NCBI GenBank assembly: GCA_003353825.1
Contig: PIVW01000033.1
Coordinates: forward strand, 1 to 22,248
Direction: 5' to 3'
DNA length: 22,248 bases
Source: Chloroflexota bacterium
GTDB lineage: Bacteria > Chloroflexota > Anaerolineae > J102
The first letter of the stretch is position 1; the number at the start of each line of letters is the position of its first letter. The translations under genes and the position numbers were made by a program. Below are positions 1-6,851 of this stretch, piece after piece. Under the pieces are notes generated by a model. It did not search any database, was not told the origin of the DNA, and saw only the letters and a program-made list of their open reading frames with translations.

Positions 1-2
1 CT

Positions 3-134
3 GATCGTTTTCAAGGCATTCATCCCTATTTTTGTTCGATATTTGCCCTGTTGTGGGGTGAATTTGGTCACGAGTCTGCCACAAAGAGCTTTCTTCAATT
101 TTGGCGAAGGTATTGGTATTTGCGAAGGAATTGA
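3..134 (+). CDS. C-terminal end of an unidentified ORF (partial at window edge)
   Basis: An open frame enters from the left edge and stops at TGA 132-134, leaving 43 residues. The tail is rich in aromatics and arginine (FLQFWRRYWYLRRN at the end). I do not recognise the family. It may be the end of a real gene cut by the window or a chance open frame, since the next 600 bases are clearly decayed. No upstream sequence is available to decide. Confidence 0.25.
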   Translation, partial: DRFQGIHPYFCSIFALLWGEFGHESATKSFLQFWRRYWYLRRN

Positions 135-197
135 TTCTAGTTCTGTCATCGATGGTGCCCCATCATGTTAAATTATGTGCCAGAAGAGTCAACTACA

Positions 198-205
198 CAG
201 TTGAA
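198..205. repeat. Left target-site duplication of the MITE
   Basis: CAGTTGAA directly abuts the left inverted repeat of the 127-bp element and is identical to the copy at 333-340. Confidence 0.75.
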
Positions 206-332
206 GTATCTTCTCAATATTCCGGGGCACTCGCCGAATGAATTCGGGCTCTGGGGGCGAGGTTCTACGAACCTACGCCGAACGTCCACCTTCGTGGACG
301 GGTTAGTTCCCCCCAAGTTATTGAGAAGATAC
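206..332. mobile_element. MITE-like element, 127 bp, 14-bp TIRs, 8-bp target duplication
   Basis: The ends are perfect 14-bp inverted repeats, GTATCTTCTCAATA at 206-219 and its complement at 319-332. They are flanked immediately outside by the direct repeat CAGTTGAA at 198-205 and 333-340, as expected for a target duplication made on insertion. The interior cannot code for a transposase. It holds compact hairpins: CCGAAT/ATTCGG (234-247), GGTTC/GAACC (261-273) and CGTCCAC/GTGGACG with a CTTC loop (283-300). The exact duplication suggests a fairly recent insertion. Several IS families make 8-bp duplications, so the parent family cannot be named. Confidence 0.8.
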
Positions 333-340
333 CAGTTGAA
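333..340. repeat. Right target-site duplication of the MITE
   Basis: CAGTTGAA directly abuts the right inverted repeat. Removing the element plus one copy rejoins the flanking sequence cleanly. Confidence 0.75.
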
Positions 341-436
341 CGATATTCAAAAATGCATTTGCCGGACATTCTTATGCGGTAGCGATGGGCTCAGCCATCG
401 CCAAACACCTACAACATCGGAGATGGGGCGAGATGA

Positions 437-742
437 CCGGAGGAGTGTGGATTTCTCAGGGTTGTTTATCAGAACGGACATTTCAGGTTTCCTCATGAGG
501 ATCTGGTTCTATGTGATATCGAAACACCGGGCACTATTATCGCACACTGGCTACAGGTTGAAGGCGACCACATCTCTTGTTACGGTAGTCAGGGTATATG
601 CAAAGGCAACCACGAAATATACCTTGACAGCGACATAAATCCGACATGCGAAAGTCTGGGAACTGAAGATTTCTACGGCCATTCATGGGGGTTCTTAGTC
701 GTTGAATCGGATAGTTTTGTAGCTCATCACTATAGAACATAA
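437..742 (+). pseudogene. Fragment of a DUF2961 (GH172-like) protein
   Basis: The frame is open from 437, just after an in-frame TGA at 434-436, and closes at TAA 740-742. It reads through DIETPGTIIAHW, then GNHEIYLDSD, then LGTEDFYGHSWGF (about 659-694). These resemble the Asp-Ile-x-Gly-Pro-Gly segment and the Gly-Thr-Glu-Asp-Tyr/Phe-Phe signature of DUF2961, a family that includes glycoside hydrolase family 172 enzymes acting on fructans and arabinans. About 100 residues remain, far below the usual length of 350 or more, and there is no good start or ribosome site. Another open frame (340-492, containing FAGHSYAVAMGSAIAKHL) overlaps the upstream side and may be a further remnant that I cannot identify. 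The family call is from remembered motifs only. Confidence 0.45.
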
Positions 743-884
743 CAACAAAACCTAACACTGCGTAAACCATGACCTGCTTCGCAGCGGGTGGCAGAGCAGA
801 CTATGTGCCTCCGCGAATAGGATAGTTCATCTATTATAGTGACCAGGTAGGATATCATTTTCTAGTACTATCTTCATAAAACTG

Positions 885-890
885 TATAAT
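885..890 (+). promoter_or_regulatory. Possible -10 box upstream of the NAD(P)-binding gene
   Basis: A perfect TATAAT lies 82 bases before the next start codon. No convincing -35 box sits 16-18 bases upstream, so this is a weak call. The rest of 743-972 shows only a small CTGC/GCAG hairpin near 772-782. Confidence 0.3.
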
Positions 891-972
891 CTGGACATCT
901 ATTAGCGCTAACCAGTGGAGCGTTCCGATCACGCACCACAACCAATGCCGCATACCTCGAGGAGACTAAAAG

Positions 973-1668
973 ATGACTATGAACAAGGTTTGTATCGTGG
1001 GAGCATCTGGGAAGCTCGGGCAGTACATGGTGCAGCAGGCGCTGGATCGGGGTTACGAAGTGGTTGGTGTTTGTCGGGAGCGCAGCGTAGGCAAACTTGA
1101 TGCGTTCAAGGGGCGCATCACCATCATTCCCGGAGCGACAAACGACCGAGAGGTCATCAAGAAGGCGGTCGCAGGGTGTGATGGGGTGCTCACTGTGCTG
1201 GTCCCTTGGGGGGTTCACGAGTACTCGTCGGGAACGGCCCAGGCGGTGCTCGACCACGCGCGTCCGGGCGCGCGTTTGATGTTCTCTTGCGGCTGGCACA
1301 TCACGCGTGACGGCCAAGATGTGTACTCGCGGACATTCAAATGGACCGTGAGTGCCGCCGGATGGCTTGGGCGTCTCGTTCGCGCCGTGGACATTGATGA
1401 TCAGGTGGAGGCGTGCCGGCGTATATTTGCCAGTGACACACTGTGGACTGTCGTACGTGGGAGCGGCCTTGAAGAGGGTGAGAGCCAGGGCCTGCCGGTG
1501 TGGAGCCGACACGTAGGCGACCCCATCCTCGAGAGCGACATCACGCGCCGCGTGGACTTTGCCCTGTTTATGGTGGAGGCTCTTGAAAATGACGAGCTCA
1601 TCCACGAAGTTCCGGCGATTGTCGGCTGCCAGACGCCCTCAGCACTGGCGCACGCTGCCGCCGACTGA
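973..1668 (+). CDS. NAD(P)-binding oxidoreductase, atypical SDR / NmrA-like
   Basis: A 231-residue protein with a Rossmann nucleotide-binding loop at the N-terminus (GASGKLG, residues 10-16) following a hydrophobic beta strand. This is the pattern of atypical short-chain dehydrogenases of the NmrA/isoflavone-reductase type. The classical Tyr-x3-Lys pair is not evident, so it may be a reductase of uncertain substrate or an NAD(P)-sensing protein. The start at ATG 973 is supported by AGGAG at 960-964, eight bases upstream. A second ATG at 979 is possible but worse spaced. The gene stands alone between the decayed left edge and the transporter cluster. No signal peptide or membrane segment is seen, so it is cytosolic. 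Confidence 0.75.
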   Translation: MTMNKVCIVGASGKLGQYMVQQALDRGYEVVGVCRERSVGKLDAFKGRITIIPGATNDREVIKKAVAGCDGVLTVLVPWGVHEYSSGTAQAVLDHARPGARLMFSCGWHITRDGQDVYSRTFKWTVSAAGWLGRLVRAVDIDDQVEACRRIFASDTLWTVVRGSGLEEGESQGLPVWSRHVGDPILESDITRRVDFALFMVEALENDELIHEVPAIVGCQTPSALAHAAAD

Positions 1669-1733
1669 ACTCTTCACTCCACTTCCGCAAAATGCAATTG
1701 TCACCTTCATAACAGTACACCTGAAACAACGTT

Positions 1734-1761
1734 TTGCAATCTCTATGGAAACGGCTATACT
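1734..1761 (+). promoter_or_regulatory. Candidate promoter for the transporter cluster
   Basis: TTGCAA at 1734-1739 and TATACT at 1756-1761 are separated by 16 bases, close to sigma-70 consensus. They lie in the 340-base gap (1669-2008) before the first permease. The -35 box overlaps the 3' part of a CAACGTTTTGC sequence. A related AAAAC-N4-GTTTT dyad lies at 1976-1989, near the start codon. Both could be sites for a LacI-type regulator, but no regulator gene is in the window. I see nothing else in this gap. Confidence 0.4.
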
Positions 1762-2008
1762 GTGCCGTCATTGACTTTCATAAACTGCTTGGGTGCGGCC
1801 GGAGAATCACAATAACGCACAACGTCGTGTCGCCCAGGCTAGGAATGCGGAAGCAGGATTGCGGTATGAAAGTGACGCCTGATTGATAATCCTTAAGAGC
1901 GACGAAGTAGATGTTTATCCGAGTTATGGACGCCCCGGACGTATTGCCACCTCCGGCCCTAAACAATATGGGTTCAAAACAAACGTTTTCGCCATCAAAG
2001 GTACTGGA

Positions 2009-2962
2009 ATGAGTCAAGCCACGCTCTCAAATGTTTCATCGACGTCCCCACCTGTTACAGGTTCCTCGTCACGGCAAAGGCGCAAGAAGATACAGTCAGC
2101 AATCGAAGGTTATCTCTATCTTGCCCCGACCTTGATCGTGCTGGCTATCTTTGTTTTCCTGCCCGTGGTCACGTCGTTCCAACTCAGCCTCAATCGCGTG
2201 GCGCCATTTGGTGGGGTGATGCGATTTGTGGGGTTGGAGAATTATTCGAAATTGCTCACAGATCCAGATTACTGGAACAGCATCAAAGTGACTTTGTTGT
2301 TCATGTTGGGCGTGGTACCTGTGGGTCTTTTCCTGGCTGTATTATTGGCGGTGGCGTTGTCTCAACCTTTGCGCCACTTAACGGGATTACACAGACTGCT
2401 TATCTTCGTGCCGGTGGTGATCAGTAGCGCTGTTGCGGGTGTATTGTTTAAGTGGTTGTATCATCCCGTGGTCGGGTTCCTCAATTATTGGTTGAGTTTG
2501 GTGGGCATCGAGGGTCCGAACTGGTTGGCAACCAAAGATTGGGCACTGATATCCGTTATTATAGCAACGATCTGGAAAGAATTTGGGTTCAATGTCATCA
2601 TTGCCCTGGCCGGGGTGCAGGCAATCGACAACACTTTTTACGATGCTGCCAAAGTTGATGGCGCCAATTTCTGGCATCGATTTCGCCATATCACCATCCC
2701 CTTGCTGACACCCACCCTCTTCTTCTTACTTATCATCAATGTCATCCATACCTTTGAGGCTTTTGGCCAGATTCACGTTCTGACCGAAGGAGGGCCGGGG
2801 CAGGCTACCAACGTACTGGTTTATTCCATTTTCTACGATGCCTTCGTTGGCACGCCCCAACGCGGCATCGCTTCTGCCCAAGCGTATCTTCTCGCTATTA
2901 TGGTGATTACCATGTCGCTGATTCAATTCAAAGGCCTTGAACGCAAGGTGCACTATCAATGA
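2009..2962 (+). CDS. ugpA: ABC transporter permease, CUT1 family, UgpA-like
   Basis: Inner-membrane permease of 317 residues. The first hydrophobic helix follows a basic N-terminal tail, and several more follow. The cytoplasmic EAA loop is clear: YDAAKVDGANFWHRFRHITIP, with the conserved Ala-Ala-x-x-Asp-Gly-Ala and Ile-x-x-Pro, which couples to the ATPase. The C-terminus GLERKVHYQ resembles that of enteric UgpA. The frame is open further upstream to 1883, but ATG 2009 is preferred: it is preceded by AAAGG at 1997-2001 and gives a normal family length, whereas the upstream extension is not permease-like. The stop overlaps the start of the next permease by four bases (ATGA), indicating translational coupling. 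Substrate is inferred from the UgpB-like partner; it could transport another sugar or polyol phosphate. Confidence 0.85.
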   Translation: MSQATLSNVSSTSPPVTGSSSRQRRKKIQSAIEGYLYLAPTLIVLAIFVFLPVVTSFQLSLNRVAPFGGVMRFVGLENYSKLLTDPDYWNSIKVTLLFMLGVVPVGLFLAVLLAVALSQPLRHLTGLHRLLIFVPVVISSAVAGVLFKWLYHPVVGFLNYWLSLVGIEGPNWLATKDWALISVIIATIWKEFGFNVIIALAGVQAIDNTFYDAAKVDGANFWHRFRHITIPLLTPTLFFLLIINVIHTFEAFGQIHVLTEGGPGQATNVLVYSIFYDAFVGTPQRGIASAQAYLLAIMVITMSLIQFKGLERKVHYQ

Positions 2963-3819
2963 GCGCAACGCAAAGCAGCAAACGTTCTCTGCCTCGCATC
3001 AAATCAGCTGATCTGGGTCTGCAGATTTTCCTGATAGGTATTGGCCTCATCATTTCTTTGCCGATCATCATCGCTCTCTTGACCAGTTTCAAGCCGATGA
3101 ACGAGGTCATCACCTACCCACCTAAATTCATGCCCAACGTATGGACTCTTGATAACTACCGCACTGCATTCGAGTCAGTGCCATTTGCCCGGTTTATCTT
3201 GAATAGCTTCATCCAGACAGCGGTTATCACTACTGGGCAGGTGTTGTTGTGTATATTGGCGGCCTACGCTTTTGCCGTACTCGACTTCCCAGGTCGAGAT
3301 GTCTTGTTCTACGTCATTCTCGCCAGCCTGATGATTCCTTTTGAACTGACATTCATTCCCAATTTTCAACTTGTCACAGGTTGGGGTTGGGCTAATTCTT
3401 ATCAGGGCCTTTCCGTCCCCTTCCTGGCCAGTGCATTCGGCGTTTTCTTATTGCGACAATTCTTTCTCAGCATCCCCAAAGATCTACATGATGCAGCTCT
3501 TATCGATGGTTCAGGTAACTGGCGATACTTGTGGCAAATCGTTGTCCCTCTCAGCAAGGGGGCGATCGGAGCATTCGCCATCTTCGCCTTCCTCAGCGCA
3601 TGGAATCAGTATCTCTGGCCCCTCATCATCACCGATGTCGAAGAGATGCGCACCATCCAGATCGGTATCCGATTCTTTATGACCAATATCGAATCGGGCG
3701 CCAACTGGGGCGCTGTCATGGCCGGAGCTGTTATCGCCCTGCTACCGACACTAATCGTCTTCCTTGTCGCCCAGAAACAACTGGTCAAAGGCATTGCCAT
3801 GACCGGACTCAAAGGCTAG
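2959..3819 (+). CDS. ugpE: ABC transporter permease, CUT1 family, UgpE-like
   Basis: Second inner-membrane permease, 286 residues, pairing with the preceding one to form the channel. It has an N-terminal helix (about residues 18-40), a Pro-rich periplasmic segment, then the EAA loop (LHDAALIDGSGNWRYLWQIVVP) followed by AWNQYLWPLI, a stretch characteristic of UgpE/MalG-type subunits. The C-terminal LVKGIAMTGLKG is also typical. It starts within the stop of the upstream gene. No ATPase gene follows; the complex probably uses a shared UgpC/MsmK-type ATPase encoded elsewhere. The copy of a four-hairpin repeat beginning 17 bases after the stop could lower read-through or stabilise the permease message. 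Confidence 0.85.
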   Translation: MSATQSSKRSLPRIKSADLGLQIFLIGIGLIISLPIIIALLTSFKPMNEVITYPPKFMPNVWTLDNYRTAFESVPFARFILNSFIQTAVITTGQVLLCILAAYAFAVLDFPGRDVLFYVILASLMIPFELTFIPNFQLVTGWGWANSYQGLSVPFLASAFGVFLLRQFFLSIPKDLHDAALIDGSGNWRYLWQIVVPLSKGAIGAFAIFAFLSAWNQYLWPLIITDVEEMRTIQIGIRFFMTNIESGANWGAVMAGAVIALLPTLIVFLVAQKQLVKGIAMTGLKG

Positions 3820-3853
3820 TGGTCTATCAAGAAGGAAAATGACATCTAACTAA

Positions 3854-3979
3854 GGCAATGGAAATTGCCTGGCTGAACCTACGAAGCGCCCTCTGGCGCT
3901 GCGGTCAGACCCTGAAGGGTCTTCGTATTTTCAGCCTGATACTTCCAGTATCTGATCAGAAATGTCAATCTTCTGCTTA
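3854..3979. repeat. Four-hairpin dispersed repeat, copy A
   Basis: This 126-nt unit is repeated without gaps at 6714-6839 with about 17 differences by eye (roughly 86% identity). Similarity extends weakly upstream to the AAATGAC at 3837. It folds into four short hairpins: AGGCAAT/ATTGCCT with GGAA loop (3853-3870), AGCGCC/GGCGCT with CTCT loop (3885-3900), AGACCCT/AGGGTCT (3907-3922) and GATACT/AGTATC with TCC loop (3938-3952). All stems are unchanged in the other copy. It fills most of the gap between ugpE and ugpB. It codes for nothing and shows no target duplication. Confidence 0.85.
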
Positions 3980-4103
3980 ACGCTAAACTAGCATTCAGTA
4001 ATCAGCAGTCGGATTACAGTGCAAGCCACTTGTCACCGACTACTGTTCACTACTATCACTCACCACAATCCACCCACACGCTCATCTCCAGGAGGAGACA
4101 TCC

Positions 4104-5516
4104 ATGAAGTTCAACAAACTGATCATCCTGACACTGTTGCTCGTATCAGTATTAGTCGTTGCGGCTTGTGCCACAGCGCCGGCGCCGGCAGCTCCAGCCG
4201 CAGAAGAAGCACCGACGGAAGCGCCCGCAGAGGAACCCGCTGAGGAACCGGCGGAAGAACCTGGGGAGATGGAGAAAGTTGAAGTCGTTTTCTGGCATGC
4301 TATGGCCGACAATTTGGGCGAAGTGGTCGATGAATTGACCACGCGCTACAATGATAGCCAGGATGCCGTCCACGTAACCGCCGTATTCCAAGGCACCTAT
4401 GATGATACTTACAACGCCTTGTTGGCAGCATTCGAAGCAGGCACCGAGCCGAACATCACCCAGAATTTTGACCTAGCCTCGCAGACGATGTTCGACACTG
4501 GACGACTGATCCCCGCCCACCAGTTGATGGCTGAAGGTGACGCTGATATCTTCATCCCCGCCGTGCGCGACTATTACTCGGACGAAGAGGGCCTGGTTGC
4601 ACTGGCTTTCAACAGCAGCACACCTATCGTTTACTACAACGCTCAGATGTTCGAGGATGCAGGGCTTGAACCGCCCAATCCAGAATGGACCTTTGCCGAA
4701 TTCAAAGAGACTTGTGATGCTATTCAAGAATCAGGCGTTCCCTTCTGCGCAGCGTTCGGTACTGTGGGCTGGTATTTCGAGCAGATTCTGGCCAATAGCG
4801 GTGGTTTCTATTTCAACGAAAACAATGGCCGTACCGGCCGCCCCACCGAAGCGCTGTTTAACGAAGGGCAGGGTGTAGAGGTCTTCACCTTCCTTACCGA
4901 TCTGATCGCAGAGGGCTATGCTCCCAACGTTGGCAAGACCTGGTCCGAATCAGACTCAGTGTTCTTGACAGGGCAGTCGGCGATGCTATTCGACTCCACC
5001 TCCGGTGTGCAGGGCCTCGAAGCCCAGGCTGACTTCGACGTAAAGACCGCCTACATTCCGCACAGCGACAGCAGTGATCGCAATGGCGTCATCATTGGCG
5101 GCGCCGCCTTGTGGTTGATCGATGCCGGGGATGACGCACAGAATGCAGCGGCTTGGGACTTCATGAGCTTCATGACACAGCCGGCCCAGCAGGTTACGTG
5201 GCATACCGGCACGGGCTACTTCCCCGTCCGCTCCGACGTCTCCGACAACCCTGAATTGCAGACTTTCTGGGAAGAAAACCCCAATTTCGTCACCGCTATC
5301 GAGCAATTGGACAGCACACCCACAACATTGGACGACGGCAGTTTGAACTATGCCGTACTAGGCGGTCGTGCCGGCCCCTTCCCGGCTATTCGCGATATCA
5401 TCGTGCAATCGTACAGCCGTGTACTTGACGATGGTGTCAGTCCGCAGGAAGCGCTGGACGAAGCGGCCGAGAAAGCCAACGAGGAACTGGCTAACTACAA
5501 CGCTTTCTTCGAGTAA
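4104..5516 (+). CDS. ugpB: UgpB-like extracellular solute-binding lipoprotein
   Basis: A 470-residue substrate-binding lipoprotein. A lysine-bearing N-terminus and hydrophobic core lead to the lipobox VAAC, with the lipidated Cys at residue 22. A tether of about 30 residues follows, built of Ala/Pro/Glu repeats (AEEPAEEP). The mature domain begins VVFWHAMADNLGEVVDEL and continues with GTYDDTYNALLAAFEAG and FNSSTPIVYYN. These match the order of landmarks in enteric UgpB (FWHSM, the NY/DDT segment, FNSSTPVLYYN), which binds glycerol-3-phosphate and glycerophosphocholine. AGGAGG at 4090-4095 fixes the start. The gene lies downstream of its permeases, separated by repeat copy A. Exact ligand is inferred from similarity and from the phosphodiesterase gene that follows. 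Confidence 0.88.
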   Translation: MKFNKLIILTLLLVSVLVVAACATAPAPAAPAAEEAPTEAPAEEPAEEPAEEPGEMEKVEVVFWHAMADNLGEVVDELTTRYNDSQDAVHVTAVFQGTYDDTYNALLAAFEAGTEPNITQNFDLASQTMFDTGRLIPAHQLMAEGDADIFIPAVRDYYSDEEGLVALAFNSSTPIVYYNAQMFEDAGLEPPNPEWTFAEFKETCDAIQESGVPFCAAFGTVGWYFEQILANSGGFYFNENNGRTGRPTEALFNEGQGVEVFTFLTDLIAEGYAPNVGKTWSESDSVFLTGQSAMLFDSTSGVQGLEAQADFDVKTAYIPHSDSSDRNGVIIGGAALWLIDAGDDAQNAAAWDFMSFMTQPAQQVTWHTGTGYFPVRSDVSDNPELQTFWEENPNFVTAIEQLDSTPTTLDDGSLNYAVLGGRAGPFPAIRDIIVQSYSRVLDDGVSPQEALDEAAEKANEELANYNAFFE

Positions 5517-5579
5517 GCCCATGTCGTGACGGTCCACATTGTAAACTAGATGTGTAGGATGGCTGTCACCGTCATTGAT

Positions 5580-5633
5580 AGGTGGTGCACAGCGCGTCGA
5601 TCCGGTAATTACCTGACGTGTTGCGCACCACCT
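5580..5633 (+). terminator. Long stem-loop after ugpB, possible terminator
   Basis: Arms 5580-5598 and 5615-5633 pair over 19 positions with one mismatch and two G-U pairs, starting AGGTGGTGC against GCACCACCT. The loop contains the perfect palindrome GGTAATTACC (5604-5613). Only a short run of T (5638-5641) follows, separated from the stem by AAGC, so termination may be partial. A smaller outer inverted repeat, TGACGGT/ACCGTCA (5526-5532 and 5568-5574), lies just upstream. Confidence 0.5.
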
Positions 5634-5675
5634 AAGCTTTTCTACACTCGTTTGATCGATGTATGCTACTTGGCG

Positions 5676-6698
5676 ATGATCATGCACCTTGTTCGCTCTA
5701 CTATCCTTACCTTCCTCTCCTTGATGCTCCTAATGTTGCTCATCATCTCTTGCGCTGTCTCCCCGACTCCACCACCAACCCCAGTTCCACCTGATGTCCC
5801 ATCTCTGCCGCCAGGTTTTGACATCCAAGGCCATCGTGGGGTGCGAGGCCTTAAGCCCGAAAACACGCTGCCGGCCTTTGAAATCGCACTCGACCTCATG
5901 GTCACGACGCTGGAAATGGACTTGCACTACAGCAAGGATGGCGTTGTCGTCATCTGGCACGATGATGACATAACCATCGACAAATGTACCTATGCCGGTT
6001 CCGGTACCCCTGCCCTTGCCCCTGATCCCACACTTATTAGCCAACTCAGCTTTGAGGAAATTCAGAGATATCGCTGTGATCTCAATGGCGATTCTCAAAA
6101 ACACCCGCAGCAGAATAATCATGCCACACCGTTGGCCGGCGACGACTATCGTATCATTAGCCTAGCCGAACTCTTTGACTTCGTCGATGCCTACGCCGAG
6201 TCAGATCACAAAACGGATGCACAGCGTCAAAACGCGCGCCTTGTGCAATTCAATATCGAAACCAAACGCAAGATCGAGCATGTAGATGCCATCGGCGATG
6301 GCTGGGACGGAGAACATCCTGGTAAATTTGAGCGGTCGATTGTGAGCCTGGTCGAAGAAAGGGAACTGGTTCAGAGGGTGATCGTACAGAGTTTTGTACA
6401 TGCATCATTATGGGGCGTCCGACAGCTGAATCCTAATATTCGATTAGCGGCTCTGACCAAAGGTAAGCGTCCGTCGCTGTCGGATTACGCGGATTACGCG
6501 CACAAAGGCGCTACCATATGGTCGCCCCGCTATCAGGATGTCACACCAGCGTTGCTGCAGCAGGCACACAAGGCTGGATTGCAGGTCATCCCCTGGACTA
6601 TTAACGACCCCGCAGAAATGAAAAGGATGATTCAGCTCGGTGTAAATGGCATCATTACCGATCGCCCTGACTTGCTCTTGGCATTGGAAGATGAATAA
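5676..6698 (+). CDS. Lipoprotein glycerophosphodiester phosphodiesterase
   Basis: A 340-residue GDPD-family enzyme that hydrolyses glycerophosphodiesters to glycerol-3-phosphate and an alcohol. The N-terminus from ATG 5676 is a signal peptide ending in LLIISC, which puts the lipidated Cys at residue 26, followed by a Pro/Thr-rich tether. Catalytic landmarks are in order: His53-Arg54 in GHRG, PENTLPAF at 61-68, Glu80 and Asp82 in LEMDL, and His95 in WHDD. The frame is open upstream to 5550, but that extension has no signal-peptide logic. ATG 5682 is an alternative start; neither has a strong ribosome site. Its position after ugpB parallels ugpQ in enteric ugp operons, yet enteric UgpQ is cytosolic while this protein should face outward, like GlpQ. 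The stem-loop upstream may separate its expression from ugpB. Confidence 0.88.
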   Translation: MIMHLVRSTILTFLSLMLLMLLIISCAVSPTPPPTPVPPDVPSLPPGFDIQGHRGVRGLKPENTLPAFEIALDLMVTTLEMDLHYSKDGVVVIWHDDDITIDKCTYAGSGTPALAPDPTLISQLSFEEIQRYRCDLNGDSQKHPQQNNHATPLAGDDYRIISLAELFDFVDAYAESDHKTDAQRQNARLVQFNIETKRKIEHVDAIGDGWDGEHPGKFERSIVSLVEERELVQRVIVQSFVHASLWGVRQLNPNIRLAALTKGKRPSLSDYADYAHKGATIWSPRYQDVTPALLQQAHKAGLQVIPWTINDPAEMKRMIQLGVNGIITDRPDLLLALEDE

Positions 6699-6713
6699 AT
6701 GACGCTAAGGCAA

Positions 6714-6839
6714 GGCAATGGAAATTGCCTGCCTAAACCTACGAAGCGCCCTCAGGCGCTGTGACCAGACCCTGAAGGGTCTTTGTAATTTCAGTCAGAT
6801 ACTTCCAGTATCTACTCAAGCATGTCAATTATCTGCTTA
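6714..6839. repeat. Four-hairpin dispersed repeat, copy B
   Basis: Gapless homolog of 3854-3979. The stems lie at 6713-6730, 6745-6760 (loop CTCA instead of CTCT), 6767-6782 and 6798-6812, all identical in sequence to copy A. Similarity also covers AAATGAC at 6697-6703, overlapping the stop codon of the phosphodiesterase gene. The copy ends 13 bases before the start codon of the next gene, so it forms most of that gene's leader or the upstream gene's 3' end. Confidence 0.85.
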
Positions 6840-6851
6840 TCACTCCACCGA

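Noticed and set aside
165..638. 157-codon plus-strand open frame at the left end
   Set aside because: It runs straight through the MITE and out of frame over the DUF2961-like fragment; its translation resembles no protein and it has no ribosome site.
745..810. CCTAAC plus a small hairpin, considered as an integron attC-like site
   Set aside because: No matching GTTAGG-type partner with proper core sites is present and no integrase is nearby.
874..1605. 243-codon minus-strand open frame
   Set aside because: It is antisense to the NAD(P)-binding gene, which has a clear cofactor motif and ribosome site; the reverse translation shows no family features.
4200..4270. Short tandem repeat that might suggest a CRISPR-like or slippage array
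   Set aside because: It is the imperfect 12-base coding repeat for the Ala-Glu-Glu-Pro tether of the binding lipoprotein, with no spacers.
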